In this document: positions 22,690 through 33,491 of the stretch, in pieces
How the letters are laid out: each line of letters begins with the position of its first letter
Numbering within the stretch: the stretch's first letter is position 1
Translations under genes and position numbers: made by a program
The notes under the pieces: generated by a model
Told to the model about the DNA's origin: nothing
Seen by the model: the letters and a program-made list of their open reading frames with translations, nothing else
Databases searched by the model: none
NCBI GenBank assembly: GCA_963585895.1
Contig: OY757911.1
Span: 92,532,514-92,596,513 of the forward strand
Origin: Sepioteuthis lessoniana
Taxonomy: Eukaryota > Mollusca > Cephalopoda > Myopsida > Loliginidae
DNA: 64,000 nucleotides
Reading direction: 5' to 3'

Positions 22690-23530
22690 TCAGTGAATAT
22701 AGTGGCGAAGCTGCTGTGGTTTTACCCAACTGTACCAATCCTATTCATGGGGAACACTTCAGACGACTTTGGTATCAGCGGCACGAATCAACTACGGTGT
22801 GTTACGTCTCTGGATACTGTACTCAGTCGTGGCTGTCTGCCTCAGGTAACTGGGAGGCCTAGCATTCACGTCACGAGTGATAATCTTCAAGTCTAAGGGG
22901 GGCTGTTCCGCCTGGTTCAAAGCCTCCTTGAGGAGGCTGGGTTTATAGCCTGGAGCCTGAGGATCCCGTTTTAGGGGAATGCCGACGGGGTCAGAGGCAT
23001 TTTTGGGAATGCCGGGGGTGTCTAAATTACGGCCCTGCGCCTGGACCCACCTTAGAAAAGGCCTTGAGCGACACTTGCCTGTTTGGTTGGGCGTGCGACA
23101 AATACCGTTTAATAGCAAAACTGTTGCCATTTCATTTAACTGTAACAATTGAGTTGATGGGGAACACTTCAGCAGATCGTGGTATCAGCGGTACGGATCT
23201 GCTCAAGTATTTCATGTCTCTGGATACAGTTGTCATTCGAGGCTAGCATTCGCATCACGTGACGAGACTGACATATTCCTCGAACTTTAGGGAGCCGTTC
23301 CCCCAGACTCTAACCCTACTTGGAGGGGCTAGGATTATCGCTTGGTACCTGTGGTGTCCTTATTTAAGGGAATGCCGACGGGGCCCGAAGAATTTTTGTG
23401 CTCGCCTGGCGTGTCTAGACCACAACCCTGCGCCTGGACCCAGCTAAATCTTGGCCTTATGCTATAATCGTTTGTTTGGTGAGGCGTGTGACAAATGGTG
23501 TTTAGTAGCAAAACTACAATGGCGACGTTT
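22690..23530 (+). repeat. Tandem repeat of about 400 bp, two units plus part of a third
   Basis: Unit starts at about 22700 ('tagtggcgaagctgctgtgg'), 23110 ('taatagcaaaactgttgcca') and 23503 ('tagtagcaaaactacaatgg'). Shared inner words are 'ggggaacacttcag', 'gtatcagcgg', 'tctctggata', 'gggaatgccgacgggg' and 'ccctgcgcctggaccca'. The block is visibly richer in G, C and CpG than its surroundings. The units differ by perhaps a quarter of their bases. I recognise neither a protein nor a known repeat family in it. Confidence 0.8.
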
Positions 23531-23787
23531 TACTTCTTGTTTGCGTAATATATAACTTTATTCTTCTCCCTAAGTACCTGTTTGTTTTATTTATTTTATG
23601 CCATTTTCTGTGGACATAACAGTACTAGAATTTGAAAATTTGACGAATTTCCAGCGTGAAAACAAAATAATTGCAGCATTGAAGAAAGGAGAGAATTCTT
23701 ATAATGGGAAAAGGAAAATAGTGCTATGAGGATTTTATCAAAAATAGATTTCAAAGGGAGTATGTGTTGAGAAAAAACTGATGATAA

Positions 23788-24130
23788 TTATTTGGTTTGG
23801 TTCGTCTGTTTAATAGTATTTCAACCATCGTGGGTTACTTAATGTCAAAGCAGTCAATCCATAAGAACCATAGGGGTACTATTAAACCCACAGCTAGTGG
23901 GGATAAGGAGGGTGGTTCATACCTTTGCCACTACGCCACAAGGGATACTTACAATATATATAACACAAAAATTCTTGTCTGCACTACTGATTATTCATTG
24001 CTAGTGCGGAGAGCAGATGTATTCAGGCCTTTCCAAAGGGTATTAGCGCAAGGGAAACTGACGATGCTAAGCAAGCCAGGCAATTTCGAACGTGGGATTG
24101 AATTATACAAGTTTTTGTGTGTATCATGTC
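23788..24130 (-). mobile_element. SINE type E, disrupted
   Basis: The tail at 23788-23860 ('ggttacttaatgtcaaag' on the plus strand) and the body at 24028-24065 ('cctttccaaagggtattag') fit type E or D copies, with about 90 bases of unmatched sequence in between. Ends are uncertain. Confidence 0.45.
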
Positions 24131-24308
24131 GTCTTGGGTGCATTATGGGATACAAGATCAGTTTAAATGCGAATAGTCTTGTCCAAAATTTAAATGCGTG
24201 TCGGTCACTCTGTATTTCTTACGATAAAAACAATTACGCCAAGCACGCCAATGTACACACACATACTGACCTCCTCACCCACACAGGCATAGCGACATAT
24301 ACACGCAT

Positions 24309-24310
<2 letters not shown>

Positions 24311-24387
<77 letters not shown>
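24311..24387. repeat. (TA)n, about 38 units
   Basis: Uninterrupted TA run. Confidence 0.95.
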
Positions 24388-24388
<1 letters not shown>

Positions 24389-24553
24389 AACACATTATAA
24401 GTGATGCTGTGCAATCGTGTACAATATACGTCCATAGTGAGTTTTTGGAAATATGAAAATTAATAAAACATTGTCACATGCTATTTTTAGAATATGAGAT
24501 TTTAAAGAATAATAAAATATCGAATAATAAATATCGATAGATGAACGATAAAG

Positions 24554-24555
<2 letters not shown>

Positions 24556-24600
<45 letters not shown>
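24556..24600. repeat. (TA)n microsatellite
   Basis: About 22 TA units. Confidence 0.95.
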
Positions 24601-24602
<2 letters not shown>

Positions 24603-24724
24603 TATATATGAATTATTTATATAAACAGTGAGAAAACTGTGCCAAATATATCATTTGAATATTTTATTTTTTTGATATTTTATTTGAAATATTGGCAGAT
24701 TTATTCCGCCTTACCTAACATTCC

Positions 24725-24726
<2 letters not shown>

Positions 24727-24798
<72 letters not shown>

Positions 24799-24800
24799 AT
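24727..24800. repeat. (TA)n(TG)n microsatellite
   Basis: About 28 TA units then about 8 TG units. Confidence 0.95.
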
Positions 24801-25299
24801 TATAATAATGAAAATATTTCACTCCAGACAACGCAAGTTTTCCAATTACTGGGGACAAAGAAGAAAAGGGACTTTCTCACAAATAACTTGGAAGAAAATG
24901 ATTAATTCGTTTACCAGATTATTTCTTTATGGGTTCTTATACCTCCGAAAAAAAAAACGAATAATGCTTCAGAGTTAACCATGTGCCAGCAGTTTATTAA
25001 AATATCAGGAGAAATTTTAAACAAAATCTCATTGCTTAGATTTGAGCAGGGGTATCGGCTAGACAATGTTATTGATCTCTACTCCAAATAAATATGTCGA
25101 TGAAAGATCCTTTAGTTGTCGACAAGATAAATTTTACAATTATGTGAAATAATTCAGATTCTAATGCCAGATTAATCATTGAAGCGATGTGTTTAATGAT
25201 AATGAACGATAGATATTGCGATAATGAAAGTACTATATTTTATTATATCTGTTTAGGACGAAGTTGATTTCAGTAGTAAGTGATATTTGTAACAGAATC

Positions 25300-25470
25300 T
25301 GTTCACTGACTTTAGATCTTTTCTCAAAGGTTGCTGACTTTGGGGTAGTCCTAATGTCTTACTAAATGTCTAGCTGTTCAAGGAACATTTGAATCTTTTA
25401 GGTAAGATGCCAAATGCTCCAACGACCGTAGTAATAAACTTTGTACTGATACCTTTTCATGCGTTATAAT
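25300..25470 (-). mobile_element. RLE-LINE scrap
   Basis: Minus-strand codons read STKFITTVVGAFGILPKRFK and then a degraded equivalent of the TTALLRSARILRRVLE helix. This matches the C-terminal segment of the LINE at 6150-7300. No ends are visible. Confidence 0.6.
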
Positions 25471-26217
25471 TCAACCTTTAATGTAACATAGTTTGATTAA
25501 TGTACTTTACTGAACGAAACGGACATATTTGCAATGGGTTGAAAATTTCAATCCGGAACAGCATCTTTTAGATATAAAACGAAATGAGAACGTAAATCAC
25601 TCTGGTTAGCAAGTGCAGATCTACCAGTCTTAAAAACACGCTTCAACAGCAAATGAACGGTGTGTACCGGGCCAAGCTATGATTGTAAGTGATTGTATGT
25701 TAAAACAAAAGAAATGATTGGACATTAGTTTGAAGAGGCTTCCATTGTCACCCGCCCAAGTTCATTTGCACCACACAGTTGATAATTTGGTTTGGTTCGG
25801 CTTGGTTTGGTTTAGTTTGGTTTAGTTTTATGGCATATCGACCATTGTAGGTCATTTGATGCTAAATACTTTTATACATATATCAAATATATGATTTCTA
25901 AACAAATTTTGAAGATAACATTTTTAAACAAGCCTGAGTTTGATTTTTTCCTCACATTTAAAAGGTTTCACTTAATTTCAAACAATTCAGTTTAGCATAA
26001 GTACAGTCTTTTGTTTAGATACAGTTATTCATTGGTTTAAAATCAGTTTTTGTTTATACACATTTAAATGTAAAAACGGGCCTATTTCAAATAATTGATG
26101 TTAGCTTAAGTACACAGTTTTTTTGTTTACATGCAGTCAAACGACCAAACAGTTCTATTTAAAACAATTCAGCTTTTCATGTCAACAAAGTTAAATGGTT
26201 CCAAGTATTGCAATGAA

Positions 26218-26470
26218 GTAAATTTGGCGACCTCAGTCGAGGCTGACACGAAGGCTTCCTTTTAAATAGCTACTACATCGAAGTGTAGGGGAGGGCACTA
26301 CTGCATTCCCTAGATTGCTCTAATTTACCCTTGATCCTTACCTTATAATGCTGAGTGTTAAGCAAGGCGGCATCAAGTACCATTTTTGAGTCTTTGGTAT
26401 GACTCGACATAGGATTGAACCCCGGTCCCCCGGACCATTGGCAAACTCTCTACTCATTAAGTCAATGGCC
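26218..26470 (-). mobile_element. SINE type A, left arm of an inverted pair
   Basis: Minus-strand copy with B box 'gggttcaatcctatgtcg'. Its head meets the head of the plus-strand copy at about 26470. The left tail is bounded by 'tattgcaatgaa' (26206-26217), one half of a target duplication that encloses both copies. Confidence 0.82.
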
Positions 26471-26733
26471 GGGTCAGCTCAGACATTGGCATGATGGTTA
26501 GAGAGTTTGCCCGAGAGACCTGGGTTCAATCCCTGGTTGAGTCATACCAAAGACTCAAAAAATGGCACTTGATGCTTCCTCGCTTAACAATCAGCATTAT
26601 AAGGTGTGGATTAAGGGAGAAGTGGAGCAATCCAGGGAAATGAGTAGCGTCCTCCCCTACAACTCGGTGTAGTAGCTATTGGAAAGGGAGCTTTTGGGTC
26701 TCTCTCGACTACGGTTACCGACTTACTTTTACT
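26471..26733 (+). mobile_element. SINE type A, right arm of an inverted pair
   Basis: Plus-strand copy: 'ggcatgatggttagagagtt' A box and 'gggttcaatccctggttg' B box, body, then the 3' end with an ACTT-rich tail. Bounded on the right by 'tattgctatgaa' (26734-26745), matching the left flank with one difference. Confidence 0.82.
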
Positions 26734-27104
26734 TATTGCTATGAATCACTGACAATTCAGTCACACATCAGTCATTTGTTTACACACAGTTAAATGATCA
26801 AGCAGCTCTATTTATCATAAGTGCACAGTTTTTTGTTTACACACCGTTAATTTCGAACGATTCAGTTTTGTGTAATTACACAGTTTAGGTCTATTTGACC
26901 CACAGATAGGACCCTATCAGTTGCTTGCACTCCGTGTCAGAGTGGATCAGGGGTCGAAGGTAATGAAAGGGCATACTGCATTCCCCGAATCTCCAGCATA
27001 ATCAAAGCCTCCCATCAAATTGTTTAGAGTCATAATCAGGACACTCATTGGTGGGGGTTCTTACCACTCTCCAGAGATGCAATCAGTATATAATTCAGCC
27101 TCAG

Positions 27105-27672
27105 CTGACAAGGTCATCTCTACGAGTGTCCGGAATAAGACACTAAACAATCTGATGGTGAGGCTCCAGTAATGCTCGAGCTTTAGTGAATACGGAGTGT
27201 GCCTTCACTGGCATTGCCCCCTGGTCCACTCTGACTCGGAGTGGTAATACCTATTTTGGTCCTATTTATGGGTCAAGTTGAACTTTTTAACATTTAAGCT
27301 GTGTACAAACAAATGACTTATGCTAAATCGAATTGTTAAAAATTGAAATGTTTACACTTAACTATGTGTAAACAAATGACTGATGCTTAACAGAATTGTT
27401 AGTAATGCTTAGCTGTTCTTGGAACCATTCCAATTTGTTGACTTATGCTGAATTGAATTGTATGAAAAAGAACCGTTTGATCTTTTAATGATGTACAAAT
27501 GACTGATGTTTAATTGAATTGTTAGGGATACATAGCAATACTTGGAATTATTGAATTTTGTTGACTTATGATAAATCATGTATATTTAACATAGATGTAT
27601 AAAGAGGATTTGGCATTAAATTACCTACAATGATTGATATGCTTTATAGCCAAAACAATCTACTAATCAACC
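27105..27672 (+). repeat. Type B repeat, opposite partner
   Basis: Plus-strand sense copy: head words 'acactaaacaatctgatggt' and 'ctctgactcggagtggtaat', subrepeats with 'gtgtaaacaaatgactgatg', tail 'ttggcattaaattacctaca' and 'gattgatatgctttatagcc'. With the copy at 25785 it forms a head-to-head palindrome of about 1.9 kb. Confidence 0.72.
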
Positions 27673-27679
27673 AGCCCAG

Positions 27680-28275
27680 TAAATTACATGAATCAAAACA
27701 ATAAAGAAATATAAAATGTAACCTTTTTGCATAATGACCTCCATTAATCCGTGTCTACAAATATGTCAAACGACAATTATTAAAACAGATAAATAAGTCA
27801 AACGAAATTAATTTCGACTGGCCAGAAAACAGTTCTTCAGATATTTAGGTAAAAAAGATTGTAATCCATTAAGATATTGATATAAATCGATGTTCAATTT
27901 ATTTATAAATTTTTTGAAAAAATCCTCCTCTAAGTATATTAACTCTGAGAGTATTAAGAGATTCCCACGACCGTAAGCGCCTCTCACCCTGGATTCATGG
28001 CTTGTAAAAATTTCTAAAAATATAAAATTGTAATTTGTTATTTAACCGCACTATAGGTTCTTAAATAACTGGCTACAACATCCCATAAACAATTTAAAAG
28101 ATATTAAAATATAATATGATAATATATGAAATATAAAAATGCAACCACTAATTGGCAATAACGATGGAGAAGTGAAGAATCCCCGGCCTAAATTACTGCG
28201 GTCGGAAGTTTTGTACTTTTACTTAGTGGTACAAATACCGCTCACTCAGGTTCTAACGATTAAAATGTTCTGATC
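27680..28275. other. Unassigned AT-rich sequence
   Basis: Nothing recognised between two type B copies. Confidence 0.5.
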
Positions 28276-28279
28276 TCAG

Positions 28280-28500
28280 AATATTACAGTCCAGTCTGAT
28301 GGGGTGATAGAATTCACCGAGTGCATCGCTACAGAGGGGTTATAATCTCAAAGAGTGTCTTAGAATTGACATTAAGATGATGAAGCTAAAGTCCCGGAGT
28401 TTAGGTGAATATGCAGTACTACTTCATTGCCATTACTCCACGGTCAGCTATGACTCCGGAGCAGTAGCCCCTTTTAGGGTAATATTTAGGAGTCGAGAAG
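28280..28500 (+). repeat. Type B head, degraded
   Basis: 'tgatggggtgatagaattca' stands for the usual 'gctggggctgtagaatacac', followed by degraded 'gatgatgaagctaaagtcc', 'cattgccattactccacggt' and 'ctatgactccggagcagtag'. Clearly the same head order, older than the other copies. Confidence 0.6.
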
Positions 28501-28550
28501 ACCTATTTAAAAATTATTCGTATTCGATAACACAATGAGCAAAAGCACCC

Positions 28551-28712
28551 TTTAAATACAAATCCACAAAAAATGTAAATATAAACATACAAAGAACGTG
28601 ATTGCGTAATGAAATAAACCAAGACGAATCCAGTCTTTAAATACAAATCCACAAAAAAATGTAAATATAAACATACAAAGAACGTGATTGCGTAATGAAA
28701 TTAACCAAGACA
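28551..28712 (+). repeat. 85-bp near-perfect tandem duplication
   Basis: 'tttaaatacaaatccacaaa' begins at 28551 and 28636, a period of 85. The two copies differ at only a few positions through 'gtgattgcgtaatgaaat' and 'aaccaagac'. Unique AT-rich sequence; a recent local duplication. Confidence 0.9.
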
Positions 28713-28844
28713 GATCTAGTCCGACCTCGAGTGCAGTACCTGTAAGAACTCTATCAATGAGTCACGTAGAACTGTTTAATCCTTTACTCTAATGGAAATA
28801 ATTTAACTCTGTGCAACCATATGTTTAGTATCAGCTCGAGTTTT

Positions 28845-30005
28845 GCCTAGTCGGCTGGGGCTGTAGAATACATCGACTTCTTTACAGAGGCGTAAGGTCC
28901 CACACGAGTGTCCTATTTATGACACTAAATCGGATGGTGAGGTCACAGTAATGCTGGAGCTTTGGGGAATGCGGAGTAACCGTTTATTACCATTGCTCCC
29001 AGCTTCACTGTGGCCTGGAGTGATAGCACCTGATATGGTCTTATCTATTAATCAAAGAGAACAAATCTGTGTACGTATGCTAAACTGAATTGCTTAAAAT
29101 AGAACTGTTTTGACATTGAAATTGTGTACTTATGCTAAACTAAATTGTTTGAAATAGAACTGTTTTTATATGTAAAACTGTATTGTTTGAAATAGAACTG
29201 TTTTGACATTGAAACTGTTGTACTTAAGCTAAACTGAATTGTTTGAAATAGAACTGTTTATATGCATAAAATGGATTTTGCATTAATCACCTACCGTAAT
29301 ATATCCATATATACGAATATGTATAATGTTCATATGCATAGGAATCCCGAAACACTTGACGACTTTCTTTAGTTCACGTACAAAACGTTTATTGATTTCT
29401 TGGGTTTAGTCTTTCCACACGAGGAGAGAGAGACAATTTTTACTATGCTGACCGTTCCATCTGACCCAACAAACGCGCGGCGCATCCCGTAAGCCACCGA
29501 CTGGACTGGGCTCACCCAGGCTCAAAAATCAACTCGCCTCCCCTAGGTTCAAATCTCAACTCGATTCGTCCAGCGTCAGATCTCAACTAACTGACCCAAC
29601 AAACGCGCAGCACATCCCGTAGACCCAACTGGACTCGCCCAGAGACAGATCTCAACTCACTTTGTCTAGCGTCAGATCTCAACTAACTGCTTTTTTTCAA
29701 AAATCACCAAAAGTCTCAGTCCATCGCTTCCGGGCATGACGTAATTCACATACCAGTCCTATTTCCTATCTGGGGTTTTTATTATGACATCTGTGATTGT
29801 CACATCCTCCGTGCGAAAGTGTGAACACCTGCACACAATATGTGCACCTGCACATGCACTAAGCCGAATAGTTCTAGGCCTAACTAAACCGAATGATAAG
29901 ATATAACCAACGAAAAATAATAATATAAAAAAAATAATTCCGCAATTATATAATACTACAATGGTTGCTGTGCCATAAACCTAAATCAAACTAAACTAAA
30001 CTAAA
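28845..30005 (+). repeat. Type B repeat split by an LTR fossil
   Basis: Head from 28850 ('cggctggggctgtagaatac'), about four subrepeats of about 55 bp at 29045-29255 ('ctaaactgaattgtttgaaa'), then the tail, cut at 'cattaatcacctac' (29294) and resumed at 'ctacaatggttgctgtgcca' (29956), ending in (AAACT)n to 30005. The duplicated CTAC marks the insertion of fossil L4. Confidence 0.78.
29295..29955 (-). mobile_element. LTR fossil L4, inside a type B repeat
   Basis: Minus-strand, about 660 bp, bounded by CTAC on both sides (29291-29294 and 29956-29959). Parts: AATAAA near 29386, an internal duplication built on 'gttagttgagatctgacgct', and 'gaattacgtcatgcccggaa', shared with L3. The terminal dinucleotides do not look like the usual TG and CA, so the exact LTR limits within the insert are open. 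Confidence 0.55.
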
Positions 30006-30454
30006 CCAAATCGAGTAATTAGAATTTTATAGATTGAAACATTGTAGATGGGTGCAAACAGTGAAAGGGATTCTTCAAACCATATCACTGTGTGCAAACA
30101 ATAAGAAACAATGCTTGAAACTATTCACCTGTTTAAAAACGAATGAGCTGTGACGCCTTTAAATATGTTACCGACAAACTATTCCTTTTTCAAACTACAC
30201 ATTTACAAATCATGAAGAAACAGTCTGTCTGTGGATGACAATACATAATCCTCCCTCCTGGGTGTTGAGCAATCTGACGAAGGAGTTAACGGCTGCCACC
30301 CACGTAATGCAAAGCTCTTCAAACGAATTCACCACTCTGGTATCCGATAACGAAAACAAATACAAATGCGTTATAATTCTTGAGGTGACGTATTTCCCCA
30401 AAATGGCTAAGCAGTTAGATACAATATCTAGCGTAAAGTTAGGCATGTTTCGAT

Positions 30455-30696
30455 GGACACGGCCACATGAGTTCAAATCCAGGAAGAGACTGATTGCATT
30501 TCACCTACCACTAATACCCTTGAGAAAGGTATGAATCCAATTATTCTCCCCCCAGCTATGGGTAAATAGTAGGACAGACCAGGTTCTTCAGCCTTGGTGA
30601 GGCAACTAGTTTAGGAGAAGGAAAACTCTGAATTCAAACCTGTTAAACTCCACTTAAAATTGACCTTGTGTCATATCCTGCTTGGGCGGAGGAGTT

Positions 30697-30698
<2 letters not shown>
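30455..30698 (+). mobile_element. SINE type D running into a (TA)n array
   Basis: B box 'gagttcaaatccaggaag', the D body and the 3' end 'cggaggagttggtatata' passing directly into a 50-bp (TA)n array. The left part is not clearly tRNA-like, so it may be 5'-truncated. Confidence 0.75.

Positions 30699-30753
<55 letters not shown>
30697..30753. repeat. (TA)n at a SINE D 3' end
   Basis: About 27 TA units continuing directly from the SINE terminus. Confidence 0.95.
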
Positions 30754-30757
<4 letters not shown>

Positions 30758-31014
30758 ATTTGGCATTAAATGACCCTCATAGCTTGATATGCAATTAAAT
30801 GTAACAATAGCAAAAAAATAAAAACAAAAAAAAACACATCATAATATTAATTCTTTGAACATTTTCTAATATTCATTTGAATGACACATTTTTTATCTTG
30901 GGTCCAGTGATTTTGCTCAATTACATTTCGTTCATAAATATTGGTTTTAAATGTTTTAATACTTATCAGACAAGAGCGATCAATCAAATCACCAATCATT
31001 TCTTTGTTTCGTTT

Positions 31015-31200
31015 CTATTTATTTATTTTTTCATTCTCCGATCGGCTGGGACAGCAACGACCACTATTCAGCTGGTTCTCTTTTCTTTTAATTATCATTA
31101 GGTCGAGTCTACAGCTCGGGATTAGGTGATCTGTTTGTATCTCAAAATCCAAGAGAATTTTGTGTTTCTCCTCCCGAACAAATTCTACTTTGTACATGTA
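31015..31200 (-). mobile_element. RLE-LINE fragment, endonuclease segment
   Basis: A 60-residue minus-strand frame contains HKILLDFEIQTDHLIPSCRL followed by DLMIIKRKE and a VPADR-like end. It is the restriction-like endonuclease segment, with the expected PD read as LD. It lies beside a plus-strand copy of the same region (31480-32060), so it is a separate insertion in the opposite orientation. Confidence 0.65.
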
Positions 31201-31479
31201 CTACATGAAAGATTATCAACTCTTGTATCGTGGGAAGGAAGAGATAAACTGTTAAATGGAGTTAATTATATATTATCTGAAGTGGTACAGTCCAACAAAT
31301 ATTATAAGTTTCGCGATGTTGGTGTTACGTCTGAAGTTGGTCTACTACTGATCAAGATCAATCAGAACTCTCTCTCTCTCTGCTTCTCTATCGTGCTTAG
31401 AAACACGATATCTTTTATGCTTCCGCGATAACAGGAGTCACGTGGTACGAGCCACTATACAACAACAACAACAGAATAA

Positions 31480-32062
31480 GCAAATAAAAAAAAAACTAGC
31501 TCAAAAAGAGTACAAGACTTGGCATGACTGGGTGGGAAAGGTGATCCACAGGGAATTGTGCAAGGGATTAACATTTTCCATACTACCAAATGGTGCACAG
31601 ACCAGAATCTATCTTAAATTATGAAACGCATAAAATTCTCTGTGAATTTAAGATACAAAGAGATCACCTTATGTAATTTAAGATTGATATAGATCTCCTA
31701 ATCTAATTTAAGATACAAAAAGATCACCTAATCTAATTTAAGATACAGATAGATCACCTCATCTAATTTAAGATACAAAAAGATCACCAAATCCAAACCC
31801 GAAGGTCCGGCTTAGTTTGCATTTACTAGAAAAAAATAACTTACCTGCTTGTTGATTTTGCTATTTTGGCGGACCAAAGAGTGAAAATAAAAGAAAGCGG
31901 AAAGATTGACAAAGACTCAGAGTTTACCAAAGAGTTAAAAAAAACTGTGGAACATAAGAGTAACCGTGATTCCATTTCTAATTGCTGCACTTGGAACGGT
32001 CCACAATGACATTCAGACTCGAATGGACGATCATCCGCTAATGCTGGTACGAAAAATTCGCC
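31480..32062 (+). mobile_element. RLE-LINE fragment with internal minisatellite
   Basis: Plus-strand copy. 31490-31560 reads AQKEYKTWHDWVGKVIHREL, just after the knuckle region. 31645-31794 holds five 30-bp repeats of the FKIQxDHLI codons. 31855-31960 reads LLVDFAILADQRVKIKESGK and then a LTKELKK-like helix, broken by shifts. The order matches the copy at 6150-7300. It runs into a different LINE tail at about 32066. Dead. Confidence 0.7.
31645..31794 (+). repeat. 30-bp x 5 minisatellite inside LINE codons
   Basis: Five units start at 31645, 31675, 31705, 31735 and 31765, an exact 30-bp period. Each unit begins 'aatttaaga' and translates as a variant of FKIQKDHLI preceded by a stop. The parent LINE has a single copy of these ten codons (FEIQTDHLIP at 31015-31197), so this is a local expansion of one 10-codon block. 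Confidence 0.9.
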
Positions 32063-32065
32063 AAG

Positions 32066-32530
32066 AGCAAAATAATAATGAAATTCTTGAAAAGACGAAG
32101 GTCACTTGCACCGAAGCCATACCACTGACGTTCCAGATTATCTGGGCAGGGCATGTCTTTAGGATAGAGAATTATCCCTTGCGTAGGATCATACTGAGTG
32201 TTAAGTTCACCGGTACCCATCAGAACAGATGGAGCACTTTAAGACACAATTTAAGGATCGCTTGAAAAATCCCTGGCTGTGTGTCACATCGACCTTTGCC
32301 AATGGTCCACCCTGGCTGAAAACCGTGACGTCCAGCGTCTCACCACAAATCATGTGGTTGCTTCCTTTAAATACATACACAGAGCCTCCCTCAAAAACAA
32401 AAGGTTCGCGAGGAAGAACGGCAACCTACGCTAATAGGCAGTTAGCAGGCCTTCACTTAAGGCTTTTGCGACCAAGACCGCCTGTACCGTATCTTTCATT
32501 TCAGCCCAAATGAGGCTGCCGTCGATGTGG
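32066..32530 (+). mobile_element. 3' coding end of another LINE (WAGHV type)
   Basis: Translation gives EILEKTKVTCTEAIPLTFQI, then IWAGHVFRIENYPLRR, then an RHNLRIA segment and, after shifts, REEERQPTLI and a cysteine-poor end ('cagcccaaatgaggctgccg'). This is the familiar C-terminal tail downstream of the RT domain in several LINE clades (WAGHV.RM, then GR...RRYKD, then a C2H2-like end). The RT itself is absent. I cannot settle the clade. Confidence 0.6.
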
Positions 32531-32534
32531 AACC

Positions 32535-33075
32535 CATCCTTAATATTCGTTCATGAAGTTAAACCAAGTTGTAATATGGAACTCGCCACTCGCAGAAAAC
32601 ATTATGACTCTTATTTTTAATCCATAAACTGTAAACTCAGTATAAGTCTGAAACAAAATCTTGTTTGTTTGATAGCCAAACAGGCTAGGTTTTTAAAAAT
32701 ATCTCAAATTAATTAGGACAACTTACTTTTTCATTAATAATCAATACATTTTAACAAAAAGTAGACGAACACATAATAGAATCACAAAATTATGAAGATA
32801 AAAATGGAATAACCATTTAGTTTGTTTATTAAATAAAATAGATTAGGGCCCAAATTTTCGCACCATATATTTTTCGGAGATTAAAAATAACGGGAGAAAT
32901 ATTTTTCAAGAAAGGTAAACGTATATTTTTTGTCAAGTGTTGAATATACATAATAAGCCACAATTTTTGCCCACTTAAGGACATCGTCTTTTCTTGATTC
33001 CTCGCTGGACAAACTTGAGTGAGTGAAGTCGTGTATTTTGCTAGTAAAACATATCAGAATTTAAATTTTAATTAG
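32535..33075. other. Unassigned AT-rich sequence
   Basis: Follows the LINE 3' end. It may include its 3' UTR, but no tail is visible. Confidence 0.45.
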
Positions 33076-33077
33076 AT

Positions 33078-33107
33078 GACACACACACAGACACACACAC
33101 ACACACA

Positions 33108-33190
<83 letters not shown>
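33078..33190. repeat. (CA)n(TA)n microsatellite
   Basis: About 38 CA units with two GA interruptions, then about 16 TA units. Confidence 0.95.
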
Positions 33191-33191
<1 letters not shown>

Positions 33192-33491
33192 GGTCATTTA
33201 ATGAGGTTATTAAAAAAACGATTGATTGGAGTTGGTATAGAGCAAACATTATTTTGAGCTTTTCATTTGAATCATTTCTAAATGGTTTGAACAGAGCTCG
33301 GTTATCAAACTTTTGGTGGTTGAGAAGTGCAAAGCTTGTGAAATTTATAGAAGAATATGTGACATGTATAGAGAAGCATGTTTTAGTAAAAAAATCTTTA
33401 CATATGGTCTAAAATTAGATTTACAATTTCAAGCCTAATTGTTAAAACTCTCTGACTCTCTTGTGACAAAATTTACACACGATGCCGTCAG

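Larger units (their letters stand above)
25785..27112 (-). repeat. Type B repeat interrupted by the inverted SINE A pair
   Basis: Minus-strand sense copy. A GGTTT-rich tail start (25785-25835, the reverse of a (CAAAC)n tail), 'tatggcatatcgaccattgt', subrepeats to 26205 and again 26746-26890, then the head to about 27112. The 516-bp SINE pair sits in the subrepeats with its own target duplication. Its head joins the head of an opposite copy. Confidence 0.72.

Noticed and set aside
22792-23148. 118-codon minus-strand frame in the 400-bp tandem repeat
   Set aside because: The second repeat unit does not keep the frame open, so it is not a conserved protein.
23797-24456. 219-codon plus-strand frame
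   Set aside because: It runs antisense through SINE E, then unique sequence, then a (TA)n array; no motif and no coding logic.
28551-28712. CRISPR-like array
   Set aside because: Just two 85-bp copies without spacers, in a eukaryotic setting.
31015-31625. Twin-priming inversion of one RLE-LINE insertion
   Set aside because: The plus-strand copy at 31480-32060 already contains the segment found on the minus strand at 31015-31197, so they are two insertions rather than one inverted one.
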